Assembly (NCBI GenBank): GCA_002347025.1
Contig: DEAE01000024.1
Span: forward strand, 543,096 to 607,095
Length of the DNA: 64,000 bases
Direction of reading: 5' to 3'
Origin: Acidobacteria bacterium UBA2990
GTDB taxonomy: Bacteria > Acidobacteriota > Vicinamibacteria > Vicinamibacterales > UBA8438
The notes beneath the pieces are model-generated. The model was given only the letters and a program-made list of their open reading frames with translations, made no database searches and had not been told where the DNA came from. Made by a program: the position numbers and the translations under genes. This document shows positions 50,626 through 59,266 of this stretch, one piece after another; the first letter of the stretch is position 1; each line of letters starts with the position of its first letter.

Positions 50626-53376
50626 CTAGAACCGCAATAGGCGAGTGACCTTCACGACAAAAGCTCGATTCTCGAGGACAGGGTAGCGCGGAGTGAGGGT
50701 ATCGCGCTCATCGGTGTAGACGACAAAAAGCTCACTGCCAGGTTGGTATTCCCACCGGAAGCGAATATTCGTGCTCAGTGACTCAGCGCTCGAGTTGTAC
50801 TGCACGATGGCTGCGGTGAACATCCGAGGTGACAGAGTGTAGGTCGACCGCACCGCAACGAGCCTCGTCAGGAACTTTCCCTGAGGAAGGTTGATCCAGT
50901 TGAATGACACCGATGGTTCAAAGCTCAACGTTGACGTGAGTACTGCCCGACCGTTGGTATATCCTAGGCTAGTTCGACTGCCGCCAAAGAATCCACCACG
51001 ATCAAACGTTAACCCTCCGGATATGGGGCGATTATTTGCTATCGCGTACACGACACGTTTGTTGAGGAATGAGTAGCCTCCAACGGGAATCGCAATGTTG
51101 GGAGTGATTTGAAATGGTGCCTTCAAGTACTCGAAGTTGTCGGTCGCTCCTATGAACATCCGGTCCCCGTTTTCGAATTCGGTCGCGAATAATCCCTGTT
51201 GGATTCTTGTGACGAGTAATCCTGCTCCATCTACGGTGTAGTCGATACTCCCTTCCCACAGGAACCTCCGAACCATATCGAGTGAACGAGGGCGCGGTGT
51301 TACGCGAAACGACGCAAAATTTCTGTGGAAGTCATTACGGCGCACAAATCCAACTTCTGGGTTGAAATTCTTCCCGACAGACAGGTGGTCGGCCGTCATT
51401 CCCCATTTCTCTCCGCTGTAATCAAGTTGTGTCTCGTAGCTCAAGTCATCACTTCGGTACTGGGAGGTTTCACTTCTTGCCAAGTAGGAGTTGATTCTCA
51501 AGTTGTCATAGAAGCGAAAATCACCGTCGACTCCATAAACTTGATTACTACCGTTCTGGTCTATGGAGATAGACCTTCCCGTAAAAAGGGTGCCAATCGA
51601 ACTTCGTCTCAGTACGTCTCGTTTGAGTCGAACTACCGAGAAATTCGTCGGTATTGTTCCCGTGCGCGCTTCAGTGCCGGTCTGAACATTGAGTAGCCCG
51701 ACGCTATAAGCACCAGTCTTGCCCGTGAGGCGGCCGCCACCTCGAATAGGCACGGTTTGTCCTTGGTTTAATCCGATGCGCCGGCTGAAAAATAACACCG
51801 GCGTGACGGTCCCGTACCGTTCCCCCTTGAACCAATAGGTGCTCGCCATGGGCCCAGAAAGCCGCCCAGGTCCAAAATCAAACAGACCTTGTCCTTCGAG
51901 GAAAAATTCCCGCTTCTCTGGGAAGAAGAGACTAAATCTAGTCAAATTGACCTGCTGTTCGTCCACCTCTACTTGGGCAAAGTCGGTGTTATACGTGAAA
52001 TCTGCGGTCAATCCTTGAGTGATGCCGTATTTAATATCCACACCGGTGTCGGCTCCAATTTTAGTCGAGGCCGGATTGGTGGAGCGGAAATCTGTTGTGG
52101 CATCGGAAATTGCATACGGTTTGATCTCGAACCGACCTGCAGATTCAGGAACCTCGAGATCGACTAGGGTTGCTGCTAGAGAAAATGCGTAAACGGCAGA
52201 ATAAGAGAGGGCTGCTGGCATAGGTGTGAGGAACGAGATCTCGTTCTTGGAAGCCACGCGCCGTTGAACATTAATTCCCCAAACTTGAGCTGCTCCTGCG
52301 CGGTAGCGCAGCGTCTTAAATGGGATGGCCATTTCGATGGTCCATCCTTGATCGAAATATGCCGTTCTCACATCCCAAACACCGTTCCAGTCTCTATTGG
52401 AATTCCGTTCGCCGACGATCGTTCCATCGAATAGGCCACCCATGGCATTTGTCTTAAATTCAAACCCATTACGTCGGTCGTAGAACGTATCCAACAAGAT
52501 TGATATTGTGTCATTGCCGAAAACGCCTTGGCCGTCACGCTGCATCTCGTTTGCGACGATCTGGTCCGGGTGCTCACTCCAGCAGCGTACCGCAAAGTAA
52601 ACCGTGTCGGCATCGAACAAAACCCACAGTTCGGTTTGGTCCGTAGCGGGCATTCCCTCGTCCGGTTCTTGTTGGAGGAAGCCAGTAGCGGGGTTGAAGT
52701 CGCGATAGACCGCCTCATCCAATATTCCATCAAATTGGAGAGGTTCTGGTAAGGCGATGGCTCGTACTGTCATGTCGACCTTAGATGCGGGAGAGGTGCC
52801 GCCAATTGAGGGTGACGTTGGGACACGGTCACGACTCGCTGCCACAGCGTTGAGACTGCTTGGCGGCCTAGGGGGTGCCATTTGTCCTTCAGTGGGCCCG
52901 CGTTGAGGTCTGTTCGTTGTTTCTGTGAGAAGGGATGTACTGAGCGAAGCGATGGTGGATAGGGAGTGTGCCAGGTATGCAGTGAGCTCGTCTTGCAGGG
53001 TGAAGAGGTCCGATAGTTTGCCGTCGAGTTTTACAGCATCTACTATTGTTCCTGTTGAGATTTCGACGAGTTCAGCTGTGATGCGAAGGTGAGCGTTAAC
53101 GTGCTGATATCCTCCCCGAATGAGCCAGCTGTTCCCTGTTCGATCCGATTGGGTATCAAGGCGAAGGTCGATCACGAGAGCTTCTGTGATGCCAATGCTA
53201 AGCCACGCATCCGACGGTTCGGCAGTGATGTTTATGAACGGTGCAACAGTCACCGACCGATTAATTTGAGAAGAGCCAAGCGACGGGTTCTCTTGAGCAA
53301 CGACATGCGTTTGAGAGAGGTGAACCAAGCAGACCACTACCCATGTCGAAGGGATTAAGGTTCGGGCCGTCTTCAT
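50626..53376 (-). CDS. DUF5916 outer-membrane protein with TolB/FlgO-like and CBM9-like N-terminal domains
   Basis: A 916-residue exported protein. Residues 30-140 hold a TolB-N/FlgO-like segment (VTVAPFINITAEPSDAWLSIGITEALVIDL). Residues 205-400 form a CBM9-like domain (LDEAVYRDFNPATGFLQQEPDEG, VYFAVRCWSEHPDQIVANEM, GWTIEMAIPFKTLRYRAG). The remainder is DUF5916, rich in alternating beta strands and ending ENRAFVVKVTRLLRF, with a terminal Phe as in outer-membrane barrels. FSLFFPEKREFFLEGQGLFDFG near 475 is the family signature. It probably binds a saccharide and sits in the outer membrane; an exact role is unknown. A longer start four codons earlier is possible. Confidence 0.87.
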   Translation of the reverse strand: MKTARTLIPSTWVVVCLVHLSQTHVVAQENPSLGSSQINRSVTVAPFINITAEPSDAWLSIGITEALVIDLRLDTQSDRTGNSWLIRGGYQHVNAHLRITAELVEISTGTIVDAVKLDGKLSDLFTLQDELTAYLAHSLSTIASLSTSLLTETTNRPQRGPTEGQMAPPRPPSSLNAVAASRDRVPTSPSIGGTSPASKVDMTVRAIALPEPLQFDGILDEAVYRDFNPATGFLQQEPDEGMPATDQTELWVLFDADTVYFAVRCWSEHPDQIVANEMQRDGQGVFGNDTISILLDTFYDRRNGFEFKTNAMGGLFDGTIVGERNSNRDWNGVWDVRTAYFDQGWTIEMAIPFKTLRYRAGAAQVWGINVQRRVASKNEISFLTPMPAALSYSAVYAFSLAATLVDLEVPESAGRFEIKPYAISDATTDFRSTNPASTKIGADTGVDIKYGITQGLTADFTYNTDFAQVEVDEQQVNLTRFSLFFPEKREFFLEGQGLFDFGPGRLSGPMASTYWFKGERYGTVTPVLFFSRRIGLNQGQTVPIRGGGRLTGKTGAYSVGLLNVQTGTEARTGTIPTNFSVVRLKRDVLRRSSIGTLFTGRSISIDQNGSNQVYGVDGDFRFYDNLRINSYLARSETSQYRSDDLSYETQLDYSGEKWGMTADHLSVGKNFNPEVGFVRRNDFHRNFASFRVTPRPRSLDMVRRFLWEGSIDYTVDGAGLLVTRIQQGLFATEFENGDRMFIGATDNFEYLKAPFQITPNIAIPVGGYSFLNKRVVYAIANNRPISGGLTFDRGGFFGGSRTSLGYTNGRAVLTSTLSFEPSVSFNWINLPQGKFLTRLVAVRSTYTLSPRMFTAAIVQYNSSAESLSTNIRFRWEYQPGSELFVVYTDERDTLTPRYPVLENRAFVVKVTRLLRF

Positions 53377-53587
53377 AACTCTTGGCAAAAGGCTCAGAAC
53401 AAGGTGTAGAAGGAACGGGTAGATTCTACAACGCCTTTATGCTTCACCAGGCTTCTGAATCAATTTCTCGACTATTGAGAGGTTTTTTGCTGGTAGTCAA
53501 GTTTGGCTCTCTGGTTTCAATGCTATCTACTCAGAGTTAAGCTTGACTCCAGTATATCTGAGCGGCACTATCCATAGGATGGAACAG

Positions 53588-54955
53588 ATGAAAGTACTGA
53601 AGTGGATGATTGGGTTGGCCGTGTTCAATCTCACCCAGGGACTGGGTGTAGAGGTTGTCGTTGCTGATGACTGGGAACAGTGGCGAGGGGCTGACCGACT
53701 CGGGATTTGGCATGAAGACGGTATCGTCGATCAGTTTCCTAATCGCGGACTTACCGTCAAGTGGAGAACGCCACTTCGCTCAGGCTACTCGGGCCCAGCT
53801 GTGGCAGATGGGCGAGTATTTGTGCTGGACTGGTTAGAGGATCCAGAATCCCGGACTCTCGACGGGACGGAGCGGGCTGTGGCACTTGACGAGGAAACCG
53901 GAACGGTGCTTTGGACTCATGAGTGGCAGACGACATACCGAATGCTGATGGCCTCTTATGCGGTCGGTCCCCGTGCCACCCCGACGGTGGATGGAGACCG
54001 CGTCTATGTGGTTGGTGCTACTGGGCGTCTGTTTTGCTTGAATGTCCAGACGGGATCTGTGATCTGGAGCAAGGATTACGTCACGGAATATGGAACCAGT
54101 ATCCCGACTTGGGGTACCGCGAGCGCTCCACTCGTGGATGGCGATAAATTGATCACTGTCGTTGGTGGTGAGCCTGATGCATTGGTTGTGGCATTCGATA
54201 AGCGAACTGGGGCGGAGATCTGGCGTGCGGTTGAAGTGGTCGGGGAAATGGGATACGGACAACCCGTCATTTACCAGGCCGGTGGTGTTCGTCAATTGAT
54301 TGTGTGGCATGCGAATGCGCTTGTGTCGCTCGACCCAGAGACTGGTGGTCTCTACTGGGAGCAAGAGTGGGAAGTGGGTGCGGGTATGTCGGTAGCAACG
54401 CCGGTGAAGAGTGGTGATTACCTGTTGGTCACGCAGTTTTACAACGGTTCGATGATGATGCGACTGAACCAGGACCGCCCGACGGCGTCCATGCTTTGGC
54501 AGGGTAGCAGCAGAAGTGAATTGCCCGATCAGACTGATGGATTGCACTCCCTTATTACGACCCCGCTCATCATTGGCGATTATGTCTACGGGGTGGGTAG
54601 TTACGGGGAACTACGCAGTCTGGATGCTCGCACGGGTGAGCGGCGTTGGATGAGTGATCAAATGACGGCACAGACGCGTTGGGGAGCCGCATTCTTGGTA
54701 CGCCACCGTGACCGCTACTTCGTGAATAATGATGACGGATATTTGATGATTGCCCGTTTTACTCCTGAGGGTTATGTGGAACTGGATCGGACGCGGCTTG
54801 TCGTGCCCGATGGGAGCTCTGGGGCGGCTGATCGGGGACGAGCTCGGTTTGAACGGCCAATCAACTGGTCACATCCAGCATATGCGAACAGGCATATCGT
54901 GCACCGGACCAATACAGAAATCATCCGAGTCTCTCTTGATGCGAATGATTATTGA
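53588..54955 (+). CDS. Exported PQQ-like beta-propeller protein
   Basis: A 455-residue eight-bladed propeller with a signal peptide (WMIGLAVFNLTQGLGVEVVVA). It starts DDWEQWRGADRLGIWHEDG, and the blades show tryptophan-docking repeats (DEETGTVLWTHEWQ, NVQTGSVIWSKDY, DKRTGAEIWRAVE, DPETGGLYWEQEWE, DARTGERRWMSD). It lacks the PQQ dehydrogenase active-site Asp block and is shorter, so it is a BamB- or DUF-type binding propeller rather than a proven quinoprotein enzyme. The start at 53588 is chosen for an AGGA-type site 5 bases upstream; ATG 53579 is also possible. The lipoprotein gene follows 49 bp later. Confidence 0.85.
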   Translation: MKVLKWMIGLAVFNLTQGLGVEVVVADDWEQWRGADRLGIWHEDGIVDQFPNRGLTVKWRTPLRSGYSGPAVADGRVFVLDWLEDPESRTLDGTERAVALDEETGTVLWTHEWQTTYRMLMASYAVGPRATPTVDGDRVYVVGATGRLFCLNVQTGSVIWSKDYVTEYGTSIPTWGTASAPLVDGDKLITVVGGEPDALVVAFDKRTGAEIWRAVEVVGEMGYGQPVIYQAGGVRQLIVWHANALVSLDPETGGLYWEQEWEVGAGMSVATPVKSGDYLLVTQFYNGSMMMRLNQDRPTASMLWQGSSRSELPDQTDGLHSLITTPLIIGDYVYGVGSYGELRSLDARTGERRWMSDQMTAQTRWGAAFLVRHRDRYFVNNDDGYLMIARFTPEGYVELDRTRLVVPDGSSGAADRGRARFERPINWSHPAYANRHIVHRTNTEIIRVSLDANDY

Positions 54956-55004
54956 GTTGGTTGGACCTGCTCTTGGTGTTGCTTGGGTAGGGAGGATGTC
55001 GGCA

Positions 55005-56654
55005 ATGCGTCAAGATCTTGTTACGGCTGGGTTGATGGGATTGTTGTTGGTGGGATGTGGAGACCGTACTCCTCCTCGCTTGGATGAGTTTGCGATTACT
55101 CCTCCTAACGAACGGGCTCCGCTGGCAGCTGTGTTGTCCCTGACCGCCAACGAACCAGTTGCTGTGAGGGTTGATGTGTCCGGTGTTTCAGGTGGGATGA
55201 CAGATGCCAGGGAGGTAGTCTTCAAGACCTTTCACCAGGTTTTGGTGCCTGGACTCGTTCCTGATTCGACACATCGGGTCACAGTCACAGCTGAAGATCG
55301 AGCAGGCAATCTGGTAAGTACCGAACCTGTCACCATTACCACGGTTCCGCTGCCAGAGGTTTTCCCAACTCTTGATGTCAAGGTCAGTGATCCAGATCGG
55401 ATGGAGCCCGGCTTGACTATATTTCCGGTGTATCGCTGGCCCGATGAAGGGAGCATTGACCAGCAAGCTGGGCTGATTGTGGCGCTCGATGCTCAAGGAC
55501 GTGTTGTGTGGTACTTCCAAGCAGGACACAGCATAGGCGATGTGATTCAACTCAGAAATGGCAACTTGCTTTATAGCACTACGGTTGATGGAGTGCGAGG
55601 ACGCTTTGTCGAGATAGACGCCTTGGGCCGGACTGTAGCGAGTTGGCACTCACGTTCACTGGAAGAGGCTGGGTTAGACAGCAGTATTCTTGTTGATGTT
55701 GATTCCTTCCACCATGAAATGATTGAGCTCCCTAGCGGAAGCTTGATAACTCTTAGTACTGAGATTCGAACCTTCGACGATTATCCGTCTAGCGACGAAG
55801 ATCCTGATGCTCCCAGAGGCACGCAGGATGTCGTGGGGGATGTCATTGTTGAGTTCAATCGTGAGGGGATTGTGGAACGTACAACGTCGTTGTTCGATGT
55901 TGTGGATCCCTATCGGTTAGGCTATGACTCCTTGGGTCTTGGTTTCTGGCGTGTGACATACCAGGCGCTTATGGAAGATGAACCAGAGCTTGCGGATTGG
56001 GCGCACGCAAATTCTCTCGTCTATGATCCCGGCAGTGACAGTTACATCATTGGGTTACGCCACCAAGATGCCCTCGTGAAACTGAAGCGGGAGGCTCCAG
56101 CGATTAACTGGATACTTGGTCCTCACAGTGGGTGGCGTGAACCTTGGGTCAGTCGATTGTTGAGTCCAACGGAAGGGACTGAGTGGGCCTACCACAGTCA
56201 CGGCGTTGACCTTACGCCCCAAGGGACGTTTTTGCTATTTGACAATGGGAATAATCGGGCGAGTGCTTTTGAAGAGCGGATACCCGCAGAGGATGCTTAC
56301 AGCCGGATCGTCGAATTTCAAATAGATGAAGTCGCAATGGAGGCAAATGAGGTTTGGAGTTATAAGGGCATGGTCGGAGAAGGTTTCTACTCCAGCTTCT
56401 TGAGTGATGCTGACTGGTTGCCCACAACCGGCAATATTCTGGTCGACGATGGAGCGCGTACTAGGTTGGTTGAAAATGGAGATGGGGAAACCACTGACCA
56501 CAATTGGGCAAGAATTCTTGAGTTGACTCATACCACTCCGGCCGAGGTGGTGTTTGAGGTGGTGATTGATAGTGAGCCTCCGACCGGTTGGCGTGTCTAT
56601 CGTGCGCAGAGAATAAGCGAGTTGCAGGCTCCTTCAGGTGATCTGGAGCAATAG
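55005..56654 (+). CDS. Arylsulfotransferase (ASST)-like lipoprotein
   Basis: A 549-residue protein. The start at 55005 has GGGAGG 9 bases upstream and gives a lipoprotein signal, MRQDLVTAGLMGLLLVGC, with Cys18 as the lipid site. A fibronectin-like beta domain covers about 30-120, then an ASST-type six-bladed propeller: LIVALDAQGRVVWYFQAGHSIGDV, LPSGSLITLSTE, HANSLVYDPGSDSYIIGLRHQDALVKL, and HSHGVDLTPQGTFLLFDNGN. In the family the catalytic His acts in sulfate transfer between phenols; HHEMIEL and AWAH/AHANS-type His residues are present. Probably anchored in the outer membrane, next to the preceding propeller gene. Confidence 0.83.
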   Translation: MRQDLVTAGLMGLLLVGCGDRTPPRLDEFAITPPNERAPLAAVLSLTANEPVAVRVDVSGVSGGMTDAREVVFKTFHQVLVPGLVPDSTHRVTVTAEDRAGNLVSTEPVTITTVPLPEVFPTLDVKVSDPDRMEPGLTIFPVYRWPDEGSIDQQAGLIVALDAQGRVVWYFQAGHSIGDVIQLRNGNLLYSTTVDGVRGRFVEIDALGRTVASWHSRSLEEAGLDSSILVDVDSFHHEMIELPSGSLITLSTEIRTFDDYPSSDEDPDAPRGTQDVVGDVIVEFNREGIVERTTSLFDVVDPYRLGYDSLGLGFWRVTYQALMEDEPELADWAHANSLVYDPGSDSYIIGLRHQDALVKLKREAPAINWILGPHSGWREPWVSRLLSPTEGTEWAYHSHGVDLTPQGTFLLFDNGNNRASAFEERIPAEDAYSRIVEFQIDEVAMEANEVWSYKGMVGEGFYSSFLSDADWLPTTGNILVDDGARTRLVENGDGETTDHNWARILELTHTTPAEVVFEVVIDSEPPTGWRVYRAQRISELQAPSGDLEQ

Positions 56655-56887
56655 GAGTGAGTGGGTAGAGGATGTAGAGGAACGGACGCTGAGAACCGTT
56701 ATCAACAAAACCTAATTCCTATTGAGACCTCATGTGGCCTTCTGGTGCCATTTCCAGGTTTTTTGGGTCTATGCCAAGACCTTGGGCCCATGGAAATGGG
56801 GGATTTGTTTCCAGACATGAATACCGCGTGTTGATGGGCGCTTGGTTGGGAGCGAACCCCTCCTGGAGAATTGTCCAATAAGCACAT

Positions 56888-58960
56888 ATGGAGCAGTTGC
56901 AAGAGGGTATGAATTTCGAATCGTCTCGGCTCCTGGAATCCCGCCAAACTCAGTCGGATGACCAGGTGTTCGTGTTCAGTAGGTCGCATAGGGTTGTGGC
57001 AGCTGGCCTCTTCTTGTTCTCGCTCATCTTCCACCTTTTGAACTATGGCCTTGTGGACGATCACTTTGATCGGATATCGCGAGGCCGACAGATTGCCAAA
57101 TACGGAGAACTGCCATTTAAAGATTTTTTTGACCCTGGTTACTTTTTAACATTGTTTAGTTCTGCTGGGGTTCAAACTCTGTTTGGGGACAGCCTGGTTG
57201 GGGAGGCTCTACTCAACGGGGTGGGGTTTTCCGTTGGCTTTGCTCTGACTTTCTTGATGCTGGTTCGAACCACGACCTCACTGCCGGTGGCTGGAGTGGT
57301 GACCGTGCTAGTGATGTCAGCTGGCACACGCTTTTATGACTATGACAAGGTCTTGTTTTATCCGCTGGGTGTCTTTTTGTGTTGGCGTTATTTCGATCGC
57401 ACCTCTGTGTGGAATCTGGTAAATCTTGCCCTCGCCACGACCTGTGCGTTCTGGTTTCGCTACGACAACGGGATCTTTATCGCTTGTGGAACTGCAGTGG
57501 GATTGTTTGTGGTGCACTGGCGTAGCCGGGTTACGTTTGCTTGCCGACTAGCACTCTATGCAGTGGTAATTGTGGTGATGTCGCTGCCTTGTCTGGTGTT
57601 TCTCCAGGTCAATGGTGGCGTCCTGGATTACATTTACCAGATAACAAGTTACGCCAACCGGGAAGGAAACCGAACCAGGGTATTCGAGTTGCCACAACTG
57701 CAGGTCGACGACAACGTTCCTTTGTTCATAATCGAACCGCCAGCAGGTTACCCGATAACCGTCAGGTGGGTGGAGGGACTGAGCAACTCGGCTCGGTCGG
57801 CTTTGGAACGACAGTTCTTGTTGTCTGATCCGGAATTTGACGGAGAGCGAACCTGGTCCTACGTGCTCCATGACAATTCTTCTGCTCATGTAGGGGCACT
57901 GGTAAGAAATTCTTCTGTCGAAGACACCGGTTCAATTGACAGAGGTGCCATGCGAGTGCTCTCCGCTGGGTCTCTAAAAGAAAGGGTGCGGCGGGTCGTT
58001 CCGTTCTTGCGCATGCAGGTGTTACCCGGTGTACTCTCTCTCAGCAATATTTTCGTTTTCGTGTATTACCTGTTTGTTGCCATTCCGGTCTTGGCGGTGG
58101 CGGTCGTTTGGCGCAAGTGTTTGGAGGGCCGGCGGTCATATCGATGGGAGCCTGAAGCTGCACGGGTTCTCTGTCTGACAACGATCTGCATCTTGATCGA
58201 ATCATTTATCTTGAGAGACCCATTGACGGCCAGGATTGGTGCTGTAGCTGCACCGGTCGGAATCTTGGGGGTGTGGATTCTTGCGAGTGTAGGATTGCCT
58301 CGTCGGTGTGGCGATTGGGTGATTGGGGTGACTGCCAGGCTAGATCGCTGTGGAGTGTCGGTTAAGCACTTTTGGCAGCAAGTTAATGCCATGGTGTACC
58401 TCAGGCGCATCGTCTGGACTGTTCTTGGCCTTGGGGGACTGTTTTTGGGACAGAGTGGCTTCTCTACCGCCCAGTCAATCGTTGCGACTCTAGACCAAAA
58501 GCTTACCGCTCTTGCGGTCTCTCCTCCGTCAATGGCGTTGCTTCCGAATGGTCGTGATTCAGGGATGGTGCGGTATGTTCAGGAATGTACAGGACCAGAC
58601 GACCGCATTCTGGCTACTTGGTTTGTGCCGCAGTTGTATGCCTATGCCGGCCGGGGTTTTGCTGGAGGCATGGTCGTATTTTTTGGTGGGCACTGGTCAG
58701 ATCGTGCATGGCAGGAAAAAACACTAAGTCGTTTAAGAGAGCAATCAGTTCCCATCGTGTTGGTTGAGACAGATTCTTATGCCAGCTTTGAGCGGGACTA
58801 CGATTTGATTGATAGCTTTATAAAAGCGAATTACCGCCTTGCCGGGATGTCTAGCTTAGGTAATCCGGATGTAGACGAAACTGCTTATCGGATTCTGGTG
58901 AGAGACGGGCTGACGCCAGTTCGGTTTGATGATTCTTGGCAGTTACCTTGTTTTAGTTGA
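56888..58960 (+). CDS. GT-C fold membrane glycosyltransferase-like protein
   Basis: A 690-residue integral membrane protein with about 12 hydrophobic stretches. Its first periplasmic loop reads VDDHFDRISRGRQIAKYGE then LPFKDFFDPGYFL, the acidic pattern with a y-x-DFF-x-P motif found in PMT/ArnT-like (GT39/83) enzymes that use polyprenyl-phosphate sugars. A large soluble loop spans about 235-360. The C-terminal part (560-690) is soluble and rich in aromatic residues. It may add a sugar to protein or lipid outside the inner membrane; the family level is an inference from topology and motif. A single gene in a plus-strand series. Confidence 0.72.
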   Translation: MEQLQEGMNFESSRLLESRQTQSDDQVFVFSRSHRVVAAGLFLFSLIFHLLNYGLVDDHFDRISRGRQIAKYGELPFKDFFDPGYFLTLFSSAGVQTLFGDSLVGEALLNGVGFSVGFALTFLMLVRTTTSLPVAGVVTVLVMSAGTRFYDYDKVLFYPLGVFLCWRYFDRTSVWNLVNLALATTCAFWFRYDNGIFIACGTAVGLFVVHWRSRVTFACRLALYAVVIVVMSLPCLVFLQVNGGVLDYIYQITSYANREGNRTRVFELPQLQVDDNVPLFIIEPPAGYPITVRWVEGLSNSARSALERQFLLSDPEFDGERTWSYVLHDNSSAHVGALVRNSSVEDTGSIDRGAMRVLSAGSLKERVRRVVPFLRMQVLPGVLSLSNIFVFVYYLFVAIPVLAVAVVWRKCLEGRRSYRWEPEAARVLCLTTICILIESFILRDPLTARIGAVAAPVGILGVWILASVGLPRRCGDWVIGVTARLDRCGVSVKHFWQQVNAMVYLRRIVWTVLGLGGLFLGQSGFSTAQSIVATLDQKLTALAVSPPSMALLPNGRDSGMVRYVQECTGPDDRILATWFVPQLYAYAGRGFAGGMVVFFGGHWSDRAWQEKTLSRLREQSVPIVLVETDSYASFERDYDLIDSFIKANYRLAGMSSLGNPDVDETAYRILVRDGLTPVRFDDSWQLPCFS

Positions 58961-59266
58961 GGTGTTCTGCATCTTACCGGTGCAGGTGCTATCTACTTGT
59001 CGCGCTCGGGGTAAATTGGGTCCGCGGAACAGTGCCGAACCCTGTTGGGCTGTCGATTTACTGATTGAACCATCTGATTGAACCGAACGAGGCCGATTGC
59101 TAGGCAGGCTACTGTTAGGGCCCGCGACAACACGTCCTCTGAGCACCCTTGTCCTGGGCTTAGTGTAGGAAATCGCAGCTGCCTAGTCAGTCTGGGACTT
59201 GACCTTGTCCGTTGATGGGGGCATCATCGGCACGAGATTCCGATTGCATAAACAATGGAGTGGGTA
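58961..59266. other. Non-coding gap of about 306 bp
   Basis: No frame of interest and no strong hairpin. A GATTGAACC 9-mer occurs twice, 13 bases apart, near 59063-59085; too short to interpret. The promoter of the next gene must be here. Confidence 0.4.

Noticed and set aside
59063..59085. Repeated GATTGAACC as a CRISPR or attachment site
   Set aside because: Only two copies of a 9-mer, with no array, integrase or tRNA nearby.
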